NCBI GenBank assembly: GCA_031282535.1
Contig: JAITDM010000226.1
Span: 1 to 6,453, forward strand
Source of the DNA: Oscillospiraceae bacterium
Lineage (GTDB): Bacteria > Bacillota > Clostridia > Oscillospirales > UBA929
Length of the DNA stretch: 6,453 bases
Reading direction: 5' to 3'
Position numbers and translations under genes: made by a program
The notes under the pieces: model-generated
Seen by the model: the letters and a program-made list of their open reading frames with translations, nothing else
What the model was told of the DNA's origin: nothing
Databases searched by the model: none
Shown here: piece by piece, positions 1 to 5,725 of the stretch
How the letters are laid out: each line of letters starts with the position of its first letter
How positions within the stretch are numbered: the stretch's first letter is position 1

Positions 1-1
1 C

Positions 2-793
2 TTTGAGCTGGCCCGGCAGGCCCGGCAGGCCACGCACCCGGTCATCGTTTTGTGCGGGGTCCGCTTCATGGCCGAGAGCGCCAAACTGCTGAACCCGGAC
101 AAGACCGTGCTGCTCCCCGCGCCGGACGCGGGCTGCCCGATGGCCGACATGGTCACGCCCGACGACGTGGCCGCTCTGCGGGCCAAGCACCCCGACGCCG
201 CGTTTTTGTGTTATGTCAATTCATCGGCCGCCGTCAAAGCGGTCTGCGACGTCTGCTGCACCTCCTCCTCGGCGGTGCGCGTGGCCCGCGCGCTGCCGCA
301 GCGGGAGATCGTCTTTCTGCCGGACCAAAATCTGGGACACTTCGTGGCCGGTCAGGTGCCGGAGAAGCGCTTTCATCTCTACGACGGCTACTGCATTGTC
401 CACCACTTGGTGCGGGCCGAGGACGTGCAGGCGGCGCGGCGGGCGCACCCCGAGTGCCTGGTGCTGGTCCACCCCGAGTGCCCGCCCGCCGTTGTGGCGC
501 TGGCCGATTTTGCCGGTTCCACGGCAGAAATCCTGCGTTACGTGGAGCGGCGGGAGGCGGCGGGCTTTCTCATCGGCACGGAGGTTGGCGTGGTCGAACG
601 GCTCCGCGTGACGGCGCCGGACAAGCGGGTCTTCCTGCTCAAGCCCTCGCTGTTGTGCCGGAACATGAAAAAAACCACCCTGGCCGACTTGGCGCACGCG
701 CTGGAGACCGGCCGGGAGACCATCGAGATCGACCCTGCGCTGGCGCAGTCCGCCCGCCGCACGTTGGACCGGATGATCGAGTGCATGCTTTGA
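2..793 (+). CDS. nadA: Quinolinate synthase NadA, 5' end cut by window edge
   Basis: NadA is a cytosolic 4Fe-4S enzyme that condenses iminoaspartate (from NadB) with dihydroxyacetone phosphate to give quinolinate. The frame is open from base 2 and 263 residues are visible; families of this type run near 300, so roughly 40 N-terminal residues lie outside the window. The TTG at 50 is internal, because homologous sequence (VIVLCGVRFMAES) runs straight through it. The three cluster cysteines expected of NadA are all present: GCPMAD (codon 134-136), HPEC (479-481) and LLCRNMKKT (656-658). DQNLGHFVAG and YDGYCIVHH are further family motifs. The stop lies 27 bp before nadB, so the genes form an operon. 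The promoter is not in the window. A 9-bp tandem duplication near bases 11-28 gives the RQARQA stretch. The identification is secure. Confidence 0.96.
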   Translation, partial: FELARQARQATHPVIVLCGVRFMAESAKLLNPDKTVLLPAPDAGCPMADMVTPDDVAALRAKHPDAAFLCYVNSSAAVKAVCDVCCTSSSAVRVARALPQREIVFLPDQNLGHFVAGQVPEKRFHLYDGYCIVHHLVRAEDVQAARRAHPECLVLVHPECPPAVVALADFAGSTAEILRYVERREAAGFLIGTEVGVVERLRVTAPDKRVFLLKPSLLCRNMKKTTLADLAHALETGRETIEIDPALAQSARRTLDRMIECML

Positions 794-820
794 TTTGCAG
801 GGAGATAGGGAGATGATTCC

Positions 821-2359
821 ATGCGACGGACCGCATGGCCGCGCGACATGGTCATATCTGAGACAGTATACACCGATGTGGTGATCGCGGGCAGCGGCAT
901 GGCCGGACTCTACACGGCCATGAGCCTCGACGAGCGGCTGCAGTGCCTCATCATCACCAAAGAGGGCCTCGACCTCAGCAACTCCTGGCTGGCGCAAGGC
1001 GGCATTGCGGCGGCCATCGCCAAGGACGACCACCCGGAGATCCACCTGGAGGACACGCTGGTGGCCGGCGCCGGCCTGTGCGACGCGGACGCCGTGCGCG
1101 CGCTGGTGGACGAGGGGCCCGAGGCCATCGCCTCGCTCGTGTCCATGCAGGTGCCCTTCGACCTCCGGGAGGACGGCGAGCTCCAGATCACCCGCGAGGG
1201 CGGCCACACCCGGGACCGCATCGTACACGCCGGGGGCGACGCCACCGGGCGCGAGACGGTCAAGGTGCTGGCCACGCTGGCCGTCGGACGGTCGAATATC
1301 CATTTTTTGCCACATTCATTCCTGGTGGACATTCTGACGAACGACGGTCAGGCCTGCGGCGTCCTGGTCCACGACGGCGGCGCGTTCAAGGCGATTCTGG
1401 CGCGGGCCGTCGTGCTGTGTACGGGGGGTATCGGCCAGGTTTACGGCCGCCACACGACCAACCCCTCCGTCTCCACCGGCGAGGGCCTGGCCGCGGCGCT
1501 GCGCGCCGGGGCCGCCGTGCGCGACATGGAATTCATCCAATTCCACCCGACGGCGCTCTACACGCCCCACGAGGCCGACCGCGCCTTTTTGATCTCGGAG
1601 GCGGTGCGCGGCGAGGGCGGCGTACTCAAAAACGCCGCCGGGCGCCGCTTCATGGCGGACCAGCACCCGATGGCCGAACTGGCCCCCCGGGACATCGTGG
1701 CGCGGGCCATCGTCCGGGAGATGCAGAAGGACGGCATGCCCTATGTCTTTTTGGACGTGACGCACCACTCCTACGAGTTTTTGGCCACCCGTTTCCCGAC
1801 GATCACCGGCCACTGTCTGCGGCTTGGCATCGACATCTCCCGGGACATGATCCCCGTCTGTCCGGTGCAGCACTACCTGGTGGGCGGACTCAAAACAGAC
1901 CTCAACGCCGAGACGACGCTGCCCGGCCTGTACGCCTGCGGCGAGGTGGCCTCCACCGGCGTACACGGCGCCAACCGGCTGGCCTCCAACTCCATGCTGG
2001 AGTGCCTGGTGTTCGGCCGCCGGGCGGCCCGGCACATCGGCGGCGGCGTTCGCCCGCGGCCGGACAGGCCCTTCTCCCTGCCCGTCGCGGACGGGCTGTA
2101 CTACCACGGGCCGGAACCGGAGGAGATCCGCCGCCGCGTCGTCGCGATTGCGAACCGCGACGCCGGCGTCATCCGGCACACGGCGGGTCTCGTCGCCGGG
2201 CTGGGGCAGATTCAGAGCATCCTCGGCGCGATGGCGCACAAAAACCTGCCCACCAAGGCGCACTGGGAGGCGCTGGGTCTCGCCACGGTGGCCGGTGAGA
2301 TTTTGCAGGCGGCTCTGCACCGCCGCGAGAGCGTCGGCGCCCATTTTCGCGAAGATTGA
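821..2359 (+). CDS. nadB: L-aspartate oxidase NadB
   Basis: NadB is an FAD flavoprotein of the succinate dehydrogenase/fumarate reductase family. It oxidises L-aspartate to iminoaspartate, which NadA uses at once. The protein has 512 residues, normal for the family though slightly short at the C-terminus. Visible motifs are the dinucleotide fold GSGMAG (24-29), SNSWLAQGG (53-61), the GGHTRDRIVHAGGDATG segment (128-143), FHPTALY with His242, SEAVRGEGG (259-267), APRD with Arg290, VQHY with His351, and GANRLASNS with Arg386; the last four carry the substrate-binding and catalytic His/Arg residues of the family. The ATG at 821 is chosen because GGGAG at 808-812 sits 8 nt upstream. An in-frame ATG at 848 lacks a ribosome binding site. 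It lies between nadA and nadC in one operon. Confidence 0.96.
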   Translation: MRRTAWPRDMVISETVYTDVVIAGSGMAGLYTAMSLDERLQCLIITKEGLDLSNSWLAQGGIAAAIAKDDHPEIHLEDTLVAGAGLCDADAVRALVDEGPEAIASLVSMQVPFDLREDGELQITREGGHTRDRIVHAGGDATGRETVKVLATLAVGRSNIHFLPHSFLVDILTNDGQACGVLVHDGGAFKAILARAVVLCTGGIGQVYGRHTTNPSVSTGEGLAAALRAGAAVRDMEFIQFHPTALYTPHEADRAFLISEAVRGEGGVLKNAAGRRFMADQHPMAELAPRDIVARAIVREMQKDGMPYVFLDVTHHSYEFLATRFPTITGHCLRLGIDISRDMIPVCPVQHYLVGGLKTDLNAETTLPGLYACGEVASTGVHGANRLASNSMLECLVFGRRAARHIGGGVRPRPDRPFSLPVADGLYYHGPEPEEIRRRVVAIANRDAGVIRHTAGLVAGLGQIQSILGAMAHKNLPTKAHWEALGLATVAGEILQAALHRRESVGAHFRED

Positions 2360-2367
2360 CACGAAAA

Positions 2368-2386
2368 ACGGCGCGGCCGGCGCCGT
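2368..2386 (+). promoter_or_regulatory. GC-rich hairpin in the nadB-nadC gap
   Basis: A perfect 7-bp inverted repeat, ACGGCGC and GCGCCGT, flanks a 5-nt loop. It lies between the nadB stop and the nadC ribosome binding site. There is no following T run, so it is not an intrinsic terminator. It could stabilise the upstream message or tune translation of nadC, whose binding site begins only 2 nt after the stem. In such GC-rich DNA a chance hairpin is possible. Confidence 0.4.
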
Positions 2387-2388
2387 GT

Positions 2389-2395
2389 GAGGAGG
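2389..2395 (+). promoter_or_regulatory. Ribosome binding site of nadC
   Basis: GAGGAGG lies 8 nt before the ATG at 2404. It decides the start: the reading frame stays open back to a TTG at 2356 that overlaps the nadB stop, but that codon has no comparable site and would add 16 residues unlike the NadC N-terminus. Confidence 0.8.
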
Positions 2396-2403
2396 CTACC
2401 GAG

Positions 2404-3231
2404 ATGGATGCGATTTGGCTGGACAACTTTTTGCGGCGTTCACTGGAGGAGGATATCGGCGGCGGCGACATCACAACGGAGAGTTGTGTGCCGGCGGGCC
2501 GGCGGATCCAGGGACAGTTTCTCGTCAAGGAAGCCGGCGTCCTCTGCGGGTTCGGCGTGGTGCACCGGGTCTTCTCGCTGTTGGACTCCGGCATTGTTTT
2601 GCGCATCGACCACCTGGACGGCGAACCGGTGCAAGCGGGGGATGTGGCGGCCACGCTGGAGGGCCCGGCCCGCTCGATCCTGACCGGGGAGCGTACGGCG
2701 CTCAACCTGCTGCAGCGCCTGTCCGGCATCGCCACCGCCACCGCGCGGGCCGTGGCGGCCGTCAAAGACTTCCCCGTCCGGATCACGGACACCCGCAAGA
2801 CGACGCCCGGCATGCGCTCGCTCGAAAAATACGCGGTGCGCACGGGCGGCGGCGTCAACCATCGTTTCAATCTGTCGGACGGCATTCTGATCAAGGACAA
2901 CCACATCGCGGCGGCTGGCGGCATCGGTCCAGCGGTGGCGGCGGCGCGCGCGCGCGCGCCGCACATGCTCAAAATCGAGGTGGAGGTCTCCACCCTCGAC
3001 GAAGTGCAGGCGGCCTTGGACGCGGGCGCCGAGTGCATCATGCTGGACAACATGACGGACGACGAGATGCGGGCGGCCGTGCGGCACATCGGCGGACGGG
3101 CGCTCGTCGAGGCCTCCGGCAACATGGGCACGCGCGACCTGGCCCAGGTCGCGGCCACCGGCGTCGATCTCATCTCCATCGGCGCGCTGACCCACTCCCC
3201 CCGGGCCCTGGACATCAGCCTGAAGTTATAG
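2404..3231 (+). CDS. nadC: Nicotinate-nucleotide pyrophosphorylase (quinolinate phosphoribosyltransferase) NadC
   Basis: NadC joins quinolinate with phosphoribosyl pyrophosphate, releasing CO2 and pyrophosphate, to form nicotinate mononucleotide; this is the exit step of the de novo branch begun by NadB and NadA. The protein has 275 residues, normal for bacterial type II phosphoribosyltransferases. The N-terminal domain has EEDIGGGDIT (15-24) and ERTALNLLQRLSGIAT (96-111). The barrel carries TRKTTPGMR (130-138), GGGVNHRFNLSDG (148-160), IKDNHI (163-168), IEVEV (191-195), MLDNM (213-217), EASGN (236-240) and GVDLISIGALTH (253-264), which hold the basic residues that bind both substrates. A (GC)7 run at 2944-2957 encodes part of the AAARARA segment. 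The last two bases of the TAG stop belong to the terminal repeat of the following element. It ends the nad operon. Confidence 0.97.
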   Translation: MDAIWLDNFLRRSLEEDIGGGDITTESCVPAGRRIQGQFLVKEAGVLCGFGVVHRVFSLLDSGIVLRIDHLDGEPVQAGDVAATLEGPARSILTGERTALNLLQRLSGIATATARAVAAVKDFPVRITDTRKTTPGMRSLEKYAVRTGGGVNHRFNLSDGILIKDNHIAAAGGIGPAVAAARARAPHMLKIEVEVSTLDEVQAALDAGAECIMLDNMTDDEMRAAVRHIGGRALVEASGNMGTRDLAQVAATGVDLISIGALTHSPRALDISLKL

Positions 3232-3390
3232 GGACGGTTCAACAATCTCTTGCGAATGCTTGCTTGTCTTTTTGGCGCAATCCTTTGTCGTCCTCCCTTG
3301 CAAGGCACCAAGCCTTGCGGCGGTCGTCCTCCGCGGCTTGCCCCAAAAATCCGGCGCAATCACCTTGCAAGGGATCATTGAACCGTCCCT
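3230..3390. mobile_element. MITE/REP-like element with terminal inverted repeats
   Basis: The ends AGGGACGGTTCAA (3230-3242) and TTGAACCGTCCCT (3378-3390) are perfect inverted copies. The match extends inward to about 26 bp with four mismatches, all transitions. Inside are a hairpin (CAAGCC..GCGG at 3309-3320 against CCGCGGCTTG at 3331-3340), two copies of the palindrome CCTTGCAAGG (3296-3305 and 3363-3372), a direct repeat GGCGCAATC (3274-3282 and 3353-3361) and another, GTCGTCCTCC (3287-3296 and 3323-3332). At 161 bp it has no room for a transposase, so it would be non-autonomous. GGGACGGTTC ends resemble palindromic repeats that I recall as widespread in Firmicutes genomes, some associated with REP-type Y1 transposases; that link is from memory. 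No clear target-site duplication is seen. It fills the space between two convergent genes and may act as a bidirectional transcription barrier. Confidence 0.75.
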
Positions 3391-4031
3391 TTAGAGATAC
3401 TCATTTTATTTTTGGGATCGTTTGGGAACACAGGCCTGCGGTCTTCGCCGGGGGCCAGCAGCGACAGCGCCGCGTACGCGGCGGCGGCCAGCACCGTGAT
3501 GTCACGGCCGGCGGTGTGGTAGGCCCAGAGGCCCGCGGCCGCCGCGCCGGCCGCACAGAGGCCCGTGAGAACGGTCAGCACGCGGTCGGCCGCCGCGGCG
3601 TGCCACCGCCAGCACAGCAGCAGGTGCAGCGCGTGCCCCCCGTCCTGTCCGCGCGCGGGCAGCAGGTTGAACCCGCCCTGAAACAGCGAGACGCCGGCCC
3701 AGGTATACAGGCCGGCGTTTTTTGTGTGTCCGGCCCACAACGCGGCGGCGAACGCGCACGCCAAATTGGCCGCGGGGCCGGCCAGCGTGGCCAACAGTTC
3801 CCGTCCGTAGGAGAGCGCCGGCCAGGCCGGCAGTCGCATGGAGACGCCGCGCAGGGAGAGTTCCCACCGCGCCACGCGTCCGCCCGCCAGGCGCAGCGCC
3901 ACCCAGTGGCCCGCTTCGTGCACGAACGCGGCGGCGGCCATCCACAGGAGCAACCCGGCGGTGTCTAGAAACACGAGAAAGGCCATGAGCAGCAGAAATC
4001 CGCCCTGTACGGTCAGGCGGCCCCATGTCAT
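3375..4031 (-). CDS. M50-family intramembrane zinc metalloprotease (SpoIVFB-like)
   Basis: This is a site-2-type protease that would cut a substrate within the membrane. In Bacillus the relative SpoIVFB cleaves pro-sigma-K during sporulation. The 218-residue protein has hydrophobic segments near 11-36, 78-100, 107-123, 148-170 and 176-193. It shows the zinc motif HEAGH (38-42) with catalytic Glu39, the AGPAANL segment (84-90), and NLLPARGQDGG (122-132) with the third zinc ligand Asp130. The ATG at 4031 overlaps the upstream gene's stop as ATGA, indicating translational coupling; longer readings of the frame would run inside the upstream gene. Unlike Bacillus SpoIVFB there is no C-terminal CBS domain, and the chain ends soon after the last membrane segment. 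Residues 215-218 and the stop are encoded within the right terminal repeat of the neighbouring mobile element, so the native C-terminus may have been altered. The family call is firm; the sporulation role is inferred from context. Confidence 0.88.
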   Translation of the reverse strand: MTWGRLTVQGGFLLLMAFLVFLDTAGLLLWMAAAAFVHEAGHWVALRLAGGRVARWELSLRGVSMRLPAWPALSYGRELLATLAGPAANLACAFAAALWAGHTKNAGLYTWAGVSLFQGGFNLLPARGQDGGHALHLLLCWRWHAAAADRVLTVLTGLCAAGAAAAGLWAYHTAGRDITVLAAAAYAALSLLAPGEDRRPVFPNDPKNKMSISKGTVQ

Positions 4032-5353
4032 AGGCGCGGCGCCGCGCCGCGCGCGGCGTTGTCGGAGAGGCCCAGATAGCGGTCCGGCGCCAGACTGACG
4101 CCGTCCAGACGAAGTTCGAAGTGCAGGTGCGGCCCGGTGGCGAGACCCGTCATGCCCACCCGGGCGATGGGCGCGTCCCTGCTCACCGCCTGCCCGGTCT
4201 TCACCAGGAGCCGGCTGCAATGCGCGTAGAAGCTGGTAAAGCCGTCCCCGTGGTCGACTTCGAGACAATATCCGTACGTGTCGCTGAACCCGGCGGAGAG
4301 CACCGTGCCGTCCGCAAAGCAATGGATTTCGGCGCCGGTGTCGGCGGCGAGGTCCAATCCGTAATGAAAGAGGGTCTCCCCGTACACCGGATGCCGGCGA
4401 AACCCGAATCCCGAACTCACCACCCCCTGGAGGGGCGTGCTATGGGCAAAGGGAAGCGGATACCAGGTGTAGTCCGCCCGCTCCGGCACTTCGGTTCCGA
4501 AGGGAACGGGCGCGGTGTCGTCCAGCGCGTCCTCGGCGGACAGCGACACCGTCCAGTCGGACACCCACACGGCGCCGGCGGCGTCCGCGCCGGCGGCTGC
4601 ATCCCGGCTCACCCGCCAGACCGCGTCGGCGGCTGCCCGCTGGGATGCTTCACTCCGCTCCGCCGCCGTTGTCTCCGCGGCCGGCGCCCCGTCGGCTCCG
4701 ACCCCGAAGGCCGCCTCGGCGGCTGCCACGGAGGTCCCCTCGGGCGCCGCTCCGGCGGCTGCGCCGGACACCTGCCCGGGCGCCGCTGCTGGCCCCGTGC
4801 CGGCGGGCCTCTCCGCCGCGGCCCCGGGGGCCGGCGCCGCCTCCGACTCCGCCCCGGCGGTCCCCGGCGGCCGCGCACCGGTCTCCTCCGACGGCGACGG
4901 ATCCGTCCCGACCGGCCGGCTGCCGAAGAGTTCCTCCGTCCACACGCGGAAGGCCGTCACGATGTCCCCGCCGGCCGACAGCGTCTCCCCGGCCGTGGCA
5001 AAGGCGGCCCGATAGTCGAGCGCCCCGCCGGCGCCGTCGGCGAGCGCCGCCCGCACTGCCTCGGCGGTGTCCGGCGACGCCAGTTTGACCACCAGCGCCG
5101 CTCCGAAAATGATGAGAGAAACCACGAGCTGCACGAACCGGCGGCCCGTCCGGTCCCGCCGGCTGCCGGCGGGCTGTCCCCTGCCGCTCCGCACGGACGC
5201 CGTCCGGCGGCTCCGATCCGCCTGTCTCCCCGCAGCGCGTGTGCGCACGCCGTCCCGCGATCCATTCGCCGGGGGTATCTCGGGTTCCGCGAACCCCACA
5301 TCCCGGCGCGGCCGCCCATCCGGCCGCCGCGCATGTGCAACTGTCAATGGCAC
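4028..5353 (-). CDS. Membrane-anchored M23/LytM-domain protein (SpoIVFA-like)
   Basis: With the GTG start at 5353 the protein has 441 residues. It has a very basic cytosolic N-terminus (1-72), one membrane segment (FVQLVVSLIIFGAALVVKLA, about 73-92), a low-complexity Ala/Pro/Gly/Glu linker (about 150-262), and a C-terminal M23 domain (about 308-425). The metallopeptidase residues look intact: His330 and Asp334 in HYGLD, His378 in YAH, and His409/His411 in GPHLHFEL. It could therefore be an active peptidoglycan endopeptidase rather than only a binding module. It is upstream of, and overlaps by 4 bp, an M50 protease gene; this order matches spoIVFA-spoIVFB, where SpoIVFA anchors and inhibits the protease. 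The start is uncertain: GAGAGG at 5365-5370 lies 11 nt before the GTG, an ATG at 5360 is in another frame, and an in-frame ATG at 5392 has a poor site. Confidence 0.85.
   Translation of the reverse strand: MPLTVAHARRPDGRPRRDVGFAEPEIPPANGSRDGVRTRAAGRQADRSRRTASVRSGRGQPAGSRRDRTGRRFVQLVVSLIIFGAALVVKLASPDTAEAVRAALADGAGGALDYRAAFATAGETLSAGGDIVTAFRVWTEELFGSRPVGTDPSPSEETGARPPGTAGAESEAAPAPGAAAERPAGTGPAAAPGQVSGAAAGAAPEGTSVAAAEAAFGVGADGAPAAETTAAERSEASQRAAADAVWRVSRDAAAGADAAGAVWVSDWTVSLSAEDALDDTAPVPFGTEVPERADYTWYPLPFAHSTPLQGVVSSGFGFRRHPVYGETLFHYGLDLAADTGAEIHCFADGTVLSAGFSDTYGYCLEVDHGDGFTSFYAHCSRLLVKTGQAVSRDAPIARVGMTGLATGPHLHFELRLDGVSLAPDRYLGLSDNAARGAAPRL
4560..4900. repeat. Low-complexity coding tract in the M23 protein linker
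   Basis: This stretch encodes the Ala/Pro/Gly/Glu-rich linker. The decamer CGGCGGCTGC occurs four times, at 4591, 4627, 4717 and 4753, with spacings of 36, 90 and 36, all multiples of 18. That pattern suggests expansion from an 18-bp (six-codon) unit that has since diverged. Such linkers usually vary in length between strains. Confidence 0.4.
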
Positions 5354-5409
5354 AGTCCATCGTTCCTCTCTTTTCGTCGGTCTCCCACACATCGCCCTGC
5401 TATAAGGCC

Positions 5410-5417
5410 ATTGTATG
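5410..5417 (-). promoter_or_regulatory. Sigma-E-like -10 element for the M23-M50 pair
   Basis: On the - strand this reads CATACAAT, a perfect match to the -10 consensus of the mother-cell sporulation factor sigma-E. It is 57 nt upstream of the GTG start at 5353, giving a leader of roughly 50 nt. The -35 region 13-15 nt further upstream shows only a weak match, so the call rests on the -10 box and on the fact that spoIVFAB of Bacillus belongs to the sigma-E regulon. No housekeeping -35 is visible at the right spacing. Confidence 0.45.
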
Positions 5418-5448
5418 ACACCCGCGCGCCGCGCAGACCGGCAGACAC

Positions 5449-5470
5449 AAAAAATCCGCCTCACGGCGGA
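5449..5470 (-). terminator. Rho-independent terminator, leftward transcription
   Basis: On the - strand a 6-bp stem TCCGCC/GGCGGA closes a GTGA loop and is followed directly by six T residues. It would end transcripts arriving from the right, and the only - strand transcription unit there is the CRISPR remnant. It also separates that unit from the promoter-like site of the M23-M50 pair. Confidence 0.7.
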
Positions 5471-5473
5471 CTT

Positions 5474-5525
5474 GTCGTACCTGTATCCGACCCGCCTGAA
5501 TGGGCAGGGCGGATACAGGTACGAC
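5474..5525. repeat. Perfect 16-bp inverted repeat (strong hairpin)
   Basis: GTCGTACCTGTATCCG at 5474-5489 is exactly complementary to 5510-5525. The 20-nt centre can extend the stem by two further triplets (CCC/GGG, GCC/GGC) with small bulges. Symmetry makes it foldable in RNA from either strand. It sits 3 nt upstream (in - strand terms) of the intrinsic terminator, so it may protect or process the 3' end of that transcript. A protein-binding or integration-related site is an alternative. No coding frame through it is convincing. Confidence 0.7.
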
Positions 5526-5600
5526 ATTGCTGTTGCCCGGATATGTTTTGCAGTATCGCTGTCAATACAGATCGCCGACGAGGCCCGTGGTCGGGATCTT

Positions 5601-5690
5601 GAGATCACCCCCGCTTACGCGGGGAATACTTGATCTGGTCGCCCTCGACCAGATACACGTACGGATCACCCCCGCTTACGCGGGGAATAC
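5601..5690 (-). CRISPR. Minimal type I-E CRISPR remnant: two repeats, one spacer
   Basis: Two near-identical repeats (29 nt in - strand register: 5662-5690 and 5601-5629) are separated by a 32-nt spacer, giving a 61-bp period, the type I-E geometry. In that orientation each begins GTATTCCCCGCG and has the CCCCGC/GCGGGG stem with a 4-nt loop. The right copy ends in CCG like canonical I-E repeats, while the left ends in CTC, as expected of a degenerate leader-distal repeat. Transcription is therefore leftward, and the terminator at 5449-5470 lies downstream. The spacer (5630-5661) contains an 8-bp inverted repeat, ATCTGGTC/GACCAGAT. No cas genes and no A/T-rich leader are present in the window. 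No third repeat occurs 61 bp to either side. Confidence 0.85.
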
Positions 5691-5725
5691 TTGCACCTTT
5701 TGCAGTTTTGCCCGGCGATATAGGC
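5691..5725. other. Junction between CRISPR remnant and adhesin-repeat DNA
   Basis: The 32 bases after the right repeat (5691-5722) are the length of one I-E spacer, but no repeat follows. From about 5723 the sequence is recognisable adhesin coding DNA. In the adhesin frame, the residues encoded here do not resemble the usual end of a Cna-B unit, whereas NNPLNNLEIVKLD just after does. The breakpoint thus falls inside or at the end of a presumptive spacer. Confidence 0.45.

Noticed and set aside
221..1315. Long - strand open frame opposite nadA and nadB
   Set aside because: High GC suppresses stop codons on the opposite strand; the translation has no recognisable motifs, while the + strand frames match NadA and NadB fully.
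3232..3374. Small gene or structured RNA between nadC and the M50 gene
   Set aside because: No ribosome binding site with a credible frame; the inverted ends and internal palindromes are better explained by a MITE/REP-like element.
5540..5568. Possible further degenerate CRISPR repeat 61 bp left of the left repeat
   Set aside because: No GGGG/CCCC stem or other repeat similarity is present at the expected position.
4121..5602. 493-codon + strand open frame opposite the M23 gene
   Set aside because: It is Gly/Arg/Pro-rich shadow sequence; the - strand frame has a membrane segment and a complete M23 domain.
5354..5608. Upstream extension of the M23 protein by 85 residues to 5608
   Set aside because: It would read through the terminator, the 16-bp hairpin and into the CRISPR repeat; the ribosome binding site at 5365-5370 and the promoter-like box argue for a start near 5353.
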